From: Jaminaea rosea
Lineage: Eukaryota > Basidiomycota > Exobasidiomycetes > Microstromatales
Length of the DNA: 64,000 nucleotides
Assembly (NCBI RefSeq): GCF_003144245.1
Contig: NW_020289986.1
Location: 310,001-374,000, forward strand
Direction of reading: 5' to 3'
Below, in pieces: positions 19,047-30,536 of this stretch. Below the pieces are notes generated by a model. The model was not told the origin of the DNA. It saw only the letters and a list, made by a program, of their open reading frames with translations, and did not search any database. The position numbers and the translations under genes were made by a program. Numbering within the stretch: position 1 is the stretch's first letter; every line of letters begins with the position of its first letter.

Positions 19047-21030
19047 TCACTTCTTCGTACCCGCAGGCACCGGGCTACCCGCCCCCGCTCCTCCCCCACT
19101 CTTCCAATCCGCTCCTCCTCCCCCAGGCTGGAACTTGGGCTTGGGCAAAGACGACGAAGGCGAGCCAGCTTGTGCGCCACTTGGCGCCCCCATCGCAGGC
19201 GTGCTTGTCCCGGACGGTGAGCCTGCGCTAATGAATGGCGAAGGTGATCCAGCAGCGCCGCTCTTGCCTCCCCGCGATGAGGTTGATCCTCCCCTTCCTC
19301 CTCGTGAAGACGTCGAGCCTCCTCTGCCTCCTCTCGTCGCCGTTGATGTTGCCGCGTTTGCCGCGCCCAGGACAGCCGCCTCAGCTTTGCTCAAAGTTGC
19401 AATAGGAGGACCGACCGGAGTTGAATGTCTAGACGCACCAGGCGATCCAGCATTACCTCCGGCCATGAGGCTGGGCGTGCCGGTACCCGCAGCCGTCTGA
19501 CCTGTTCCTCCCCCAATAGCAGCCCCGCCCGAAGCAGCAGCCGTCGTTGCCATCTGTTCCCTTTCTGCATCGCCCTGCGGATCGAACCCATCATCCTCCC
19601 CACCCCACCACGCACTACCCACGCTGACAACCCTTCCCGCCAGATTGACCCACTGTCTCTCTCCCTTCACCCACTTGCGGGTCCTCTTGCCCACCTCAGT
19701 CCGATTTAGCGTAGCAGGGTACGCGGGAGGGAACACGTTCACTATCTTGACTGGCGGCTTGACCGGCGGACCAAAGGCCATAGCGGCTGCGACGGCTACG
19801 GGAGCACGACCAGAGGGGAGAATCGATTTCCCAGCCAAGGCAGCGGCGGCCGTGTGGGAGAGCTCGCCTTTCTTTGCACGTTGACCAGGGGCAGCAAAGA
19901 CAAGTGGGGTGCCGCCGCTTGTCGTGGCTGGGAGCCCCGAGGCGGAGGAGGCTGGAGGACGACCGCCCATTGCGGAATATGAGGAGGAAGAACCTTGACC
20001 GCTTCCTGCGCGGAGGAGGGCCGTCGAGGGCTCCGGTGAGCCTGACATGGCAGAGAAAGGGGAGCCTCGACGGGAATCATCGAAGCTGGTCGGTGTTCCT
20101 AGAGGCGGGTCAGCAAGGGAAGAGGACGGAAATCGTGAGCATGTACGGGCCCAGAGTGTGTCGTGCAAAAGGAGAGCGGGTGGACTGACCTTCTGCAATG
20201 GGCGTAGCATCTGGCAAGGTGTACTTTGGCTTATCTCCCCTGCGATGGCAATGATGAAAACAGCTTCATCAGCGAATGCCGCTCGACACCGACTGGTCCT
20301 TGCACTCACATCTTCAGTCCCTTCCTCCAGCCTCTCCCAGGGCCAGACGCTCCCCTCGCTTTGGCTCCCACCCGCCTCTTTGCAGCGGGCAATGCATCGA
20401 TCTCCTCTGCCGTCATCTTCTCCAGCTCTGCCAGTCTCGCGGAACGCTTCTGCCTTTGGAGCTTGGTGAGTCCGGCAGGGGATTCGTGATCACCTGCAGA
20501 CGACGACAAGGCTGCGCGACCAGCGGCGGTTGAGGAGGACGGGGTGCCACGACCAGCTTCGGAAGCTTCGTCGCCATCGCCGGCTGCGGACGAGGTAGAG
20601 GCAAGCTCGTCTTCTGATTCGTCGGCCACTGTGCACGCGGGGGGCGAGGATGAGAGGGTGGCGATGTCAGTACGAAGGTGTGATGGGATGAGCAGCTCCA
20701 TTGCCCTCACTCACTTGATGAAGCCGCCATGCTCACGTCCCCTTCGCCGCCCGAAGCGGCCTGTGAAGCTCTTTGCGTGATGCCTGCTGGCTGTATGCTA
20801 CTCGAAGAGGCTCGATCGTTATCTCTCATCGCTTGCGAAGTCAACGGTGTCGGTGCATCCAAGCCCTTTGCTGCTGTCGCTGCTGCCGTTGCTGCAGAAG
20901 GAGCTAAAGGCGCAGCTGCTGTTGGATTGGCTGAAGACGACGGAGGGCTGCTCGTGCTCCCAATGGATGCTGATCCAGCGCCGGGGGAGTCCTGTTCAGG
21001 GAGGCGGAGTTTGATCTTGAAACGGCTCAT
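19047..21030 (-). CDS. probable INO80 complex subunit Ies4-like nuclear protein
   Basis: Four exons: 21030-20715, 20628-20310, 20239-20190 and 20098-19047. Introns are 86, 70 and 91 nt and every phase agrees, giving about 578 residues. The start MSRFKIKLRLPEQ is short and basic. Most of the protein is Ser/Ala/Gly-rich and disordered. Two ordered blocks stand out: PAAKRRVGAKARGASGPGRG with WRKGLKM (about residues 189-212), and LNRTEVGKRTRKWVKGERQW (about 359-378) followed by LAGRVVSVGSAWW. I compare the second with the conserved C-terminal block of fungal Ies4 proteins (DUF1711), which has a similar basic, Trp-containing pattern; this is from memory and is a hypothesis. The C-terminal third has Gly/Arg/Ser repeats such as GGRGGSTSSRGGRGGSTSSR. 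A 50-nt exon encodes KPKYTLPDATPIAE. Confidence 0.6.
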
Positions 21031-21738
21031 GGTTGACGAAGATCGCTCGATGGACGAGGAGTAGCGGTGATGCTGAGCCGCTGGGCGAAAGGGTACGACG
21101 ATCGGTCGAATGCTAAGCTGAGAAAGGCGCGCCGACCGGCTCGTGAGGGAGCGCCTGACGATGATGGCTGATCTGTCGATGGAGACGCCTCGTCCTTCCG
21201 CCGCTCCTCGACGCCCAGCAACCTTGCCTCCGCACCGCGTTGTCTCACGGACGCGTACAAGATTTTGCTGCGACATCATGGCGCTTCATCACAAAACCCC
21301 TCGTCGGAGCGTGACATCAACTCGGCACCCGGTGGCTGGGTGGCAGCACAATGGTCACGCTTCACCTTGACTCGACAGCACAAATGGAGCTGAGGCGGTG
21401 CAAGAAGGCGCTTTGTCCTCGATGAGGCCCTCCCACTTGACTGGCACAAAGCAGCCTCTGGGCGCTCATCAAAGTAGCTTCAACGGCGGCTGCACCCCTC
21501 TTCCGGACTCGTCCCAGGTAGCCAGGCCGTCAGTCGGCCCTGATCAGCCCAGTGTATCGACGTGAGCTTGACGCGTCTTCGTAGCAACGACGGAAGTAGG
21601 AGTCAACGAGGCCGAGAGCTTTCCTTAGCAGCCAGGATACGGAGCATTTCTCTGTCATCTCCCTCTTCCCTGACCTATACATATCTGCTGAGGCTATTCG
21701 GTCGGCCCACGGGTCAGAGTCAGTCCCACAGCTACGCC
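21031..21738. promoter_or_regulatory. divergent promoter region, no gene recognised
   Basis: About 0.7 kb between the starts of the Ies4-like gene (minus) and the small membrane protein (plus). An in-frame ATG at 21562 could extend the latter, but the added residues look random. No RNA gene or repeat seen. Confidence 0.45.
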
Positions 21739-22512
21739 ATGTCGCAGCCCACCGCCCATACTGTGCGCCCCTCACCTTCTCTGTCGTCCTCTTCCGACGC
21801 TGAGCCTCCTGCTCTTCTGGCCCTCTGGGTCCTACTCAGCATCCTTGTGGCCTCGCTAGTGCTGTGGGCTGCGTGCTACCTGATCGTGCGGAAGTGGCAT
21901 CGAGCTCGAGGCAGCCGCTCAGACGCGTCAGACCAAGCAGTAACAGGGCAGGCTCATCGTGCGCGAAGACTGGGAAGGAAGCGAAGCAGCCTGTCAGCGA
22001 CTCAGCAGCCTACTATCCCGTTGCGGATCATGGTGAAAACGACGCATACCGTCGAGACTGAGCAGCGCCCACTGCCATCGACAAGATATTGTGGGAGAAA
22101 CAATCAGCTTGACCCCAGCGCGAGCAGCAGCTTGGCAGCTCTGCCATCTTCAACCGCGCTACCATCGACTCCAGCATCTGAGCATGTGAGCACGCGTCCG
22201 AATGAGCTTGCTCCAGATCCTTGCCAATGGCCACTCCCTCCTCCTCCACCTCGGGCCTTGCGTCAAGTTCCATCGCTAGGCCAGGTCATCACCCCGGGAC
22301 ATAGCCGGGGTGACACCGCAAGCGTAGAGACCAGGCAGAGCAGATCACAGCGCACAGGCATAGCAGCGGGGACCGACTTTGCATCAAGACAAGTCTCCTG
22401 GTACGAAGCGACACGCAATATCGCATTGGTCGACCCGTCCATGTGGACGGTTGGGTCAGGACGGCTAGATGAGGAAGACGATGAGGCGGAGCGAGAGACC
22501 TCCCAAGGATAG
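21739..22512 (+). CDS. hypothetical single-pass membrane protein
   Basis: Single-exon frame of 257 residues from ATG 21739. A 25-residue hydrophobic segment (about 26-50, LLALWVLLSILVASLVLWAA then CYLIV) is followed at once by basic residues (RKWHRARGSR), so the long C-terminal part is predicted to face the cytosol. The tail is Ser/Thr/Pro-rich and polar with a PPPPP stretch near residue 175; no domain is recognised. The N-terminus before the membrane segment is short and Ser-rich and has no clear signal peptide. A GC-rich 9-bp inverted repeat lies inside the coding region at 22289-22313. It could be a fungus-specific plasma-membrane or secretory-pathway protein; the reading frame itself is less certain than its neighbours because no homology is recognised. 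Confidence 0.6.
   Translation: MSQPTAHTVRPSPSLSSSSDAEPPALLALWVLLSILVASLVLWAACYLIVRKWHRARGSRSDASDQAVTGQAHRARRLGRKRSSLSATQQPTIPLRIMVKTTHTVETEQRPLPSTRYCGRNNQLDPSASSSLAALPSSTALPSTPASEHVSTRPNELAPDPCQWPLPPPPPRALRQVPSLGQVITPGHSRGDTASVETRQSRSQRTGIAAGTDFASRQVSWYEATRNIALVDPSMWTVGSGRLDEEDDEAERETSQG
22289..22313. repeat. 9-bp perfect inverted repeat with 7-nt loop inside a CDS
   Basis: TCACCCCGG (22289-22297), loop GACATAG, then CCGGGGTGA (22305-22313). It would form a strong hairpin in the mRNA of the membrane protein gene. Confidence 0.7.
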
Positions 22513-22862
22513 ACACAGGACGAAAGTTGAGTTTTGATCAGTGTTCGAGTATCATCAAATCGCTCGGTATCATGCTCTGTATTATGTTCGTATTATCCGC
22601 TCCGTCCCATCAATCGCTTTGCCCGCTCTTGCGATCTTTGATGTTGATGTCGTCCGGTGAATTCTTCTGAGGGTGGCCCGTGCTCAGATTTCGACTCAGG
22701 GGCTGCGCTTCCGCCTCGCCGCCCTCCGTAGATGTTTGTTTGCTCAATCGCGTTCCCACCTTTTCCTCCTACGCTGCATCTACTCACGCGACTCCCATCT
22801 ACTGTTCAACTTCATTTACGTCGTCTCTTCTCTCTCTGCACTGACGGAGGAACAGTGGCAAG
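22513..22862. other. intergenic, likely promoter of the LIM gene
   Basis: About 350 bp between two plus-strand genes. Pyrimidine-rich stretches precede the LIM gene start, as is common for fungal promoters and 5' UTRs. Nothing else recognised. Confidence 0.45.
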
Positions 22863-25237
22863 ATGGCTACAGCGGCAGCTTCACCCAGCTCGGCCTCTGG
22901 TCCCACCTTCTGCGTGCGGTGCGGCGATCGAATTCCTGCTACTCGGGCGCGATGCTCGCGCTGCTTTGGTTTGGGGATGGCACCAAAGGTCAAGGCTAGC
23001 GTTGGAAGGAATGAAGGCACGAAAGCAAAGGACCCTTGGGTGTCAAGGTGAGTGTGGGCACCCGAGCAGGCCAGCAAGGTGACCTGACGTCCTTCCTCCT
23101 CATGCACAGGTATCTGGCTGGTATTGGCGCCGGTTCCCCCACAGAGGAAGATGGGCCTTCCTCCCCTCACACGGAAGACTCTCGCCCGCTGCGACCTTTT
23201 CCCACGTCTGGCAATGCACCCTCAGTCGGGCTAGGCATGCCCTCCTCCATCTCACGGGACCTGCGCACCTCCAAGCCCACTCCCCCGCCCGCCAACCTAC
23301 AACGCCCGCAAATATCACAGCAGCGCAGCCTCTCTAGCGGCATCCACGTTCCGGCTCATCTCCCACACACGCCCGCCTCACCGGTCGTCCCCAACTCATC
23401 CGGTGGGCTAAGCAAAGTCGTTGGGTCCCTTGTTGAGCCTGCTGCAAGCCGGAACAAGTGGGCGTGCGGGCAGTGCGGCGAAGTCTTTGCGAGGGATTCG
23501 ACAATCTACGTTCCGCCAGCAAGTGCTGTTCAGTGCGGCGCACAGGGTGGACAAGAGAGCTTCTTCTGCAAGGCGTGCTACACGGCCAAGTACTCACTTG
23601 GAGAATGCAGCGCCTGTTGCAAAGCCGTGCTCGGGTCAACCAAGGAGACGGGCGTCTACGTGAAAGGAGTAGGAGGATCCATCTTTCATGGCCATTGCTT
23701 CAGGTGCTTTGGCTGCGATGCTGGCGCAGGCGCCAAGCAGGGAGGCAAAGACGTCATGCTCGACCTGAACGGCAATCCAAGCTGTGAGGATTGCTTTGGC
23801 AAGATTCCGAAGGGGGCGAGGCCAAAGAGAAGCAGGGAGGAGACACCTGGCGCGACTGGTAGCAATGCGTCATCAGTCAGGGACAAACAGAAGGCTGCAC
23901 ATGAGAAGATGGATCCGACAATTGCGGAGATGGCGAATCGATTTGGGACCCCATTATCGGGTGGGCCGAGGAGCAGGAGTGCCAGTCCAGTCAAGAGCAA
24001 CGACGACGACGTTGATAGCAAAGCCCAAAGGGAGATCAAGGCACAGGCAAGGCAGCGTGAGACACAGCCTGCGGTCAACGTCGACGACATGCAGTGCGCC
24101 TCATGCGGGAAGGGCGCTTTCGACGGCCCATCCTCCTCCTCCTCCTCCTCCTCTTCGCCTTGTGGCCAGCGTGAAGTCTCCCTCATCACTCTCCCCACCT
24201 CTCACCAGCTACACGCCGAATGCTTCACTTGCGCAGTCTGCCATCAGGTCATTGACGCAGCGAAGAGCTTTGTACGCATGCCCAGCACCACTCTTGAAGG
24301 CGAGCAAGACGACGGCAAGCTACCAGCATGGGCTCATCCATCATGTGCTCCCCCTCCAGCAAAGGTGGATTGGACCAGTCGATCCCGCTCGCCGGCTGTA
24401 GCAGGCGAATTGGGCGCACGTCTCCCTTCATCCACTAGCGTAAGCTCTCTCAGGCGCTCACATGCAACACAGCAGCTGCTGCCGAGGCCGAGCAGCTTGT
24501 CGTCCACTCCGGAGTCATCTCACGACGCCATCGTCGGCGCTGCAACTGCGCAGCGGAAAAGTCGCGAGCCGGTCGCCGTACATTCGTTCATTCATCGAAC
24601 TGCGGCTCCGGCGGCAGCGACTACTCCTACGACGTCCGCGGAGAAGGTCGCCAGCCCATCCTCGCCCAACTTGGGTCGCACTCTCTCCCGTCGTCCTCCC
24701 TCGCCGCAACGCACCTCCCCTTCTCTTCGCCAGTTCAAGTCGTCAACAGGGGCAGCTCCTCCCACCCGTAGCACGCTCAATGTGCACCGCCCTGGTGGCG
24801 GGTCAGGTGGGGTCAACCCAGCACGAGGCTTCTTCGCTAGCGGTTCCAGCAGCGGGTCGCCCTCCTCGTCGTCCCCCTTCAGCAGGGCGCCAGGTTCCGC
24901 AATCTCGCCTCCTGCATCGCCATCACGCTCAGCGCTATCCTCCGGCACCCTTCCCACCACGGCCAACGCCGCTCCAGCGAGCAGGTACGGCGGCATGCTC
25001 ACCTGCGCCGGGTGCTCAGGTCGTCTTACCTCACTCGAGTCCGTACCCGGACCGGCAGGGAGCGCGTGGCATCGCAAATGCTTGGTCTGCACCGCAGCCG
25101 TGCCTGCGGTGGTCAAGAGGTACTCCGTGTCAAGCAGCAGCGGGGCAGGCGTGTGCGGCAAACAGTTGGATAGCTTTGCGAAGGTTAGGGAGGATGGTGA
25201 GGTTAGGTGCGTGGGGTGCTTTAGAGAGGGGAGGTAG
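22863..25237 (+). CDS. multi-LIM-domain protein with an N-terminal CxxC zinc knuckle
   Basis: Two exons, 22863-23047 and 23110-25237 (intron 23048-23109, GTGAGT...CACAG, phase 2), about 770 residues. Residues 17-35 read CVRCGDRIPATRARCSRC, a two-CxxC zinc-binding knuckle. LIM-type Cys/His clusters follow: CGQCGEVF...CKACYTAKYSLGECSACCK...HGHCFRCFGC...CEDCF (about residues 160-260), then CASCGKGAF...HAECFTCAVCHQVI (about 350-430), and a final CAGCSGRLT...WHRKCLVC near the C-terminus. Between them are long Ser/Pro-rich disordered regions with an eight-Ser run at about 24121-24155. LIM domains bind proteins; the nearest functional guess is a paxillin-like (Pxl1) polarity or cytokinesis scaffold, since no RhoGAP domain is seen. 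That role is inferred only from architecture. Confidence 0.85.
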
Positions 25238-28182
25238 AGTGGGGTGATGGGTGTGAACTTCCTTGCGCATTGTGACTTTTCGACTCTGACTCTGTATCGC
25301 TCGCCATGACTTGCGTTTCCTGTACGACCCTTAGACCCCTGTCTCTGACCCTCCGATACTGAAGTGTCGTCGAGGCTCACTCTTTCTCATCCGTCGCACT
25401 TGCACCACTTCGAATACAATCGCGTCAACTCATGACTTTCCTACCTCGATCTGGCCATGACTTCTCGCCTTCGACTCTTGTACACCGTGTCTTGGCTCTG
25501 CGGGGCAATCAATCGATCACACTGGTACGATCATCTCAGCCACACCATTCATAAGTCAGGAAGGCTCAGCCAGTTGATACGAATTCAGTGACGCTGCTGT
25601 GGGCTGGACCCCTTCGAACGCGTCGCCGCCGCGGCTCTGCTCGCGGGCATCGGCTTGCAACTCCTTCCGGCGCCGCGAAGCGTCAGCGCTCCCTTCCACT
25701 TGTAGCTCCTTGGAGCGTCGCAGCGCTACCATCATCGAAGCCGCCAAAGTGATTCGAGCCCATCTCCGCGCTGGATCATGAGCTCTAAATGATCAATGGG
25801 CGATCCATAGGGCGAAATTCTGGGCCCAACGCCCTGCTCATGTCATCGTTCGTTTGCCCCGTGCCGTGTGCGCTCGATCGAGATGGTGTGCGAGTGGCGG
25901 GAGTTGGATCTGGCATTAGGAGATTCGATGATGCCCGTTTGACAAGCTGTCGAATTAAGATACAAAGAGATGGGTGGTGTGGGGCCCCGTCGCCACTGTG
26001 ATGATCATGACCCATCGCCTTCATCGTCCTCGCAATCACTGGATGTCTCCCCTTACCGTAACCATCTTCTCACCGCCCTTCGGCCTCCGTGCGTTCGTCG
26101 GCTTCTCCTAATAGACCCGCGTCTCTCGGACGAGCAGCAGCGGCGTCTTAGGCATTGAAGGTGACGCTCGTGACCGCACCCCTCTGTACTGCCAGACTGC
26201 AGGAGCTCAAGCTCGTCCCGTGACGGGGGCAGCATTGGCATGGGAATGCTCGCCTCGCGGTAGTGCCCATATGACCCTGCCAACTGTCGTCGTCTCTCGC
26301 GGCTCAAAGCGGACGACAGGGGCTAGCAAGCAAGCAAGCAAACAAGGTAATCCTATGCCGGTGACTTCGGCGATGATGGATATGTCGAGCAGCGGGCGTG
26401 GGGTACGCAGCTAGCAAGCGCGGACCGTAACATGACCTTGCTTTACGGTATGCTTGCTTTCCCCACGCGAGCCGACCGGCTCACCGATACCGGAGCTACC
26501 CTCTACCACTCTCTGCGTGCCGACCTTTCAGCGACCAAATCAAAGCCGCCAAGGGTGAAGCCAAGTTCGGAGTGGCGCCTGCGACTGCAAAGCGTCCCGA
26601 CGTCGTGCGTGGTACGTCGTCCACTTTCGTCCGCTCAGTCGTTGCGTTACACATCCTTGACACTCTACGCACAAAGGCTGTTCGGGCTAAGAAGGATTCG
26701 TTCTCTCGTTCGTCTGGTCTGTGTCGTGTGGCATGGTCTGGAACTGCCGGAGCTTCCACAGTCACGCGGGCGGGACAAAGGATTCGACGAGGCTTGCTGG
26801 GTCCATTTTCCGTTGGCCAATTGGATCAGGGACCACTTCGAAATTGATCTACCGACGAAGGGTTTCAGGAATTGCCGTAGACGCCGCTCACGCCGGCCCT
26901 CCGCTGTAATGGTTGGCAGAAGCTAGCTGTGCGGTGATGGCGGATGGCAGCGGCGCGCAGAGAGAGAGAGAGGGAGAGGAAGACTTCCCACGCTCTGGCC
27001 ATTTCCGTGATCACTTCTCTTACGCTCTGGGCCCTACGCTCTAGGCCGTGCTAAGAGTGGTGGCACAGAGCAGCGGTGGGGTGGGCCAAGGCCGGAAGCG
27101 GTCGGTCTCGATGTTGCTTGCCGGCCTGTCTTTTGCGCGCCGCGCGGTGCTGTGTCGCCCGCACAATGACGGCGGCTGTGCTTGCCACTGCGTCCGCCCG
27201 CTTGCTGCTGTGCTCTCTCTCTTCTCAGATCGATCCGATCCGGCGCGGTGCGGAAGGCTTTCGTGGAGCCAGTCGGGCGAGCTTTGTGGCAGATTGGCAG
27301 CTAGATGCACGATAAAGCGCTCTTTTGCTGCCCGTGATGCACCCCACGCTAAGGGCTGCAAGGCGCGAGCGGCGTCGTCGGAAGGCAGAAGGGCAGTCAA
27401 TCTAAGCCAGAGAAGAGCCTCTTCGAAGCTACCAAAGTCGCCTTGACCAGAGGAGAGGGGCAGTCAGGAAAAGGGGTGGCTATGTCAGGGCCCAGATGAG
27501 GTGGTCGCCCATTGTCTTTTTGTCTGGCCCTTCGGCTGGGTACGGGCCAAGAGGAAGAGACGGGGAGAAGGAGGAAGCGCACTGATATGCACTGGGCCAC
27601 GCGGAGCGACCAAAGAGCCTGAGCCTAGATGTGGGCGGGTGGGCAGGCGGGCGGGCGGGCAAGCGGGGGGGCTGGACGGCGGACGTCGATGAGCGAGTTG
27701 AGGTTTGGGTTGGCAGGGCACGGCTTAGTGCTCGACAGGGCAGCCGAGGAGTGAGTGCGGACGACTCGAGAGCAGCACTACCGTCGTCACTCAACGTCCG
27801 GACGCCGCATCTCTCGCTCGCTCTCGCACTCCAACTGGTGGCATACTACTGCCCGCCGCCGCGGGGAGGGGGCAGCGAGGGGAGAGCTGGGTCGGCGGCA
27901 AACAGGGAGCCGGTAGTAGAGGACAGTGAGAGCTCATTCAGGTCTCTTGGTTTAAGTAGTACGGTCGCCATCGCCCTCTTCGTTCCTATCTTCCCCCCTT
28001 CCTTACAAACCAACTCGTCCTCAAGACGCCTCTTCCCCCCCCGGCGACCACCACTACCAGTGCCGCATTCCTAATCCCAAAGGACAAGGTCCCTTACCCC
28101 CCGCATCCCCCTATCGCGCCCTCGGACGCTTATCTCCCCACCCAGCCCAACCATCCATCACCACCACCCTCCAACGCTCACA
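25238..28182. other. 2.9-kb stretch without a recognisable gene, upstream of an MFS transporter
   Basis: The longest gap in the window. It holds only short open frames without conserved features. Simple-sequence patches are present: GCAAGCAAGCAAGCAAAC near 26324, an (AG)n run near 26959, and a G-rich GGGCGGGCGGGC tract near 27648. The last 200 bp before 28183 are C/T-rich with runs of C and CCACCACC, consistent with the 5' UTR or core promoter of the transporter. No tRNA, 5S rRNA or transposon ends were recognised on either strand. It may be a long regulatory region or contain a non-coding transcript. Confidence 0.5.
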
Positions 28183-30055
28183 ATGTCGTCCCCTACCGTC
28201 GAGAAAGTCTCGGGCAACTCGTCACCCATTGACGACTCCAAGATGAAGCGCGACGTCAGCAACGGCTCGGACCCTGAGAAGTTGGACGAGAAGAAGCAGC
28301 AAGACGACATGGCTGTTATCAACTCTTCTGAGAATCTCTCCGATGAGCTCAAGGCCGACCTCGCTCGCGTTGACGCATCTGGTCTCGACCCCGGATACGA
28401 GCGAAAGATCTTCTTGGTCAACAAGGTACTGCAAGAGGAGATTGGTATGGGCAAGGTGAGTTTGAGCGCTGCATGGCACTGTAATTTGAAATCGCTGCGA
28501 GACTGACTCGATCTCTCGTCCCTCTCTTCCTCAGTTCCAATGGCAACTGTTCGCCCTGTCCGGCTACGGTTGGCTCGTCGACAACATCTGGCTCCAAGGT
28601 GTCGCCATCATTCTTCCCCAAGTAGGCAACGAGTTCTTCGACGCCCAGCACACCCCATGGATGACCTTCTCCCTCTACATGGGTCTCATCACCGGTGCCG
28701 CCCTCTGGGGAATCGTCGCAGACATCATCGGCCGTCGTCCCTCATTCAACGCCACGCTCTTCATCGGCGGTGTCTTCGGTGTAGCAGCAGGTGCCGCCCC
28801 TTCATTCACGGCTCTCGGCGGTCTCCTCGCAGCTCTTGGTTTCGGTGTCGGTGGATCCCTGCCCGTCGACGGCATGCTCTTCCTCGAGTTCATCCCGGGA
28901 TCCCACCAGTACCTCCTCACGCTCCTCTCCGTCTTCTGGGCTATCGGCCAGCTCATCTCCTCTCTTCTCGCTTGGGCCTTCATCGCCAACTACTCGTGCA
29001 CCGGCTCTAACTCAAACCCGCAGCCCGACCCGACCGTCGCCCCTCAATACTGCGACGTCTCGACCAACAACGGCTGGCGCTACACCTTCTACACTCTGGG
29101 CGCCATCACCCTCACCGGCTTCTTTTTGCGCTTCCTCATGTTCCAGCTGCCCGAGTCGCCCAAGTACCTCCTCTCGCAAGGTCGCGACGCTGAAGCCGTC
29201 GCTGTTCTCCGTGACATCGCCCGCCGTAACGGCAAAGAACTTCCTGAGGACGTCATGTCCCTCGCTATCCTTCGCGCCGCTGCTGGTGAAGAGCACAATG
29301 AGGCCGAAGACGACGCCCTCCCCGTCGTCGACAATGGCCTCAAGTCAGTTGCTCGCGACTTTATGCGCATCCCCAGCGACCTCGTCAAGTCCGTCAAGGG
29401 AATGAACGCTCAGTCATTCAAGCCCAACATGGCTCACATCAACCCCTTGTTCGCGACTAAGAAGGTGGCATACAACACCATTACTCTCTGGCTCATCTGG
29501 GGCTTCATCGGTCTCGCCTACCCGCTGTACAACTCCTTCCTTCCCACCTACCTCAACGAACGCTTCGTCGGCTCAGGAGTAGCAACGGCCGCATCCACTG
29601 ACGCAACCTACCGCGACTATGCCATCATCTCAGCCTGCGGTGTCCCCGGATCGATCATCGCTGCCTGGCTCGTCGAGCTGCCCCGCTCAGGACGTCGTGG
29701 TGCCCTCGCCGTCTCCACTCTCTTGACTGGAGTCTTCGTCTTCGCCGTCACCGGCGCATCGACGGACACGGCCTACCTTGGCCTGAACTGCGCCAACTCC
29801 CTCGTCCAGAACAGCATGTACGGTGTCCTCTACCACATGACGCCCGAGTCTTTCCCCGCTCCCGCACGAGGAACGGGTGACGGAGTCGCCTCGAGCTTGA
29901 ACCGTGTCTTCGGTTCCATGGCGCCCATCATCAAGATCTACGCTGGCACAAAAGCACCTTCAGCACCCGTCTTCACCTCGGCGGCCATCTTCTGTCTGGC
30001 TGCTTTCCTGGCTGCCACTCTCACTGTGGAAGGCCACGGCAAGTCGGCGCTGTAA
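28183..30055 (+). CDS. MFS transporter (SV2-like / general substrate type)
   Basis: Two exons, 28183-28455 and 28535-30055 (intron 28456-28534, GTGAGT...CCTCAG, phase 0), about 597 residues. A hydrophilic N-tail of about 90 residues precedes the membrane domain FQWQLFALSGYGWLVDNIWL. Family landmarks are GIVADIIGRRPSFNATLFIG (the D(R/K)xGRR loop between helices 2 and 3), ALGFGVGGSLPVDGMLFLEF in helix 4, and LRFLMFQLPESPKYLLSQGR after helix 6, the PESPR/K loop typical of sugar and SV2-like transporters. The central loop is about 90 residues. This subfamily is abundant in basidiomycetes and its substrates are mostly unknown. Codon use is strongly C-ending with few rare codons, suggesting high expression. 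The unusually long upstream region may belong to this gene. Confidence 0.9.
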
Positions 30056-30536
30056 GATCGTGGAGAGCGCAAAGAGTGCCGAGATAGGGCAAAGAGGCGT
30101 AGACAAGCCGGCTGGGCCGGCCATGCATCCCATGCGGTACAGCCAGCAACGCAAGCAGCCAGCTGCATCCTCGTCTTCAGTTACAGTCACGGTCTTGAGA
30201 TATGCGTTGCCTCTTATCGCTTCTGCCTCTTCCCTCTCTTCCTTTCTTGCCTCTCTCTTGTATCCTCATCTATCGCTCTGTGCCTCGGTCTCGCTCCGTT
30301 ACGTTCTTGTCTCGAGAATTTCAGATACCTCATCGTTTCTTCCCGCGATCTCAGAGTGAACAAAGTGGAATGTCTGCAATACGGTAATGTCTTTGTGTGT
30401 GATGTGGGAAGAGCGAGAGCCAGCGAGAGCGCAGCAGGAGGAAAAGTAGGCTCGTCGAGCTGTGACAAGAAATCAAGATGGATATGAGGAGCCCCAGACG
30501 ATAAGAGAAATTGCTGCTTGCCCGCCTCTCGCTCCC
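30056..30536. other. convergent intergenic region, nothing recognised
   Basis: About 480 bp between the stops of the MFS gene (plus) and the GT90 gene (minus); it should hold both 3' UTRs. CT-rich stretches near 30215-30260. No RNA gene seen. Confidence 0.5.

Noticed and set aside
25599-27794. Short frames and simple repeats in the 2.9-kb gap, considered as a possible transposon remnant
   Set aside because: No terminal repeats, target-site duplications or transposase or reverse-transcriptase motifs could be seen.
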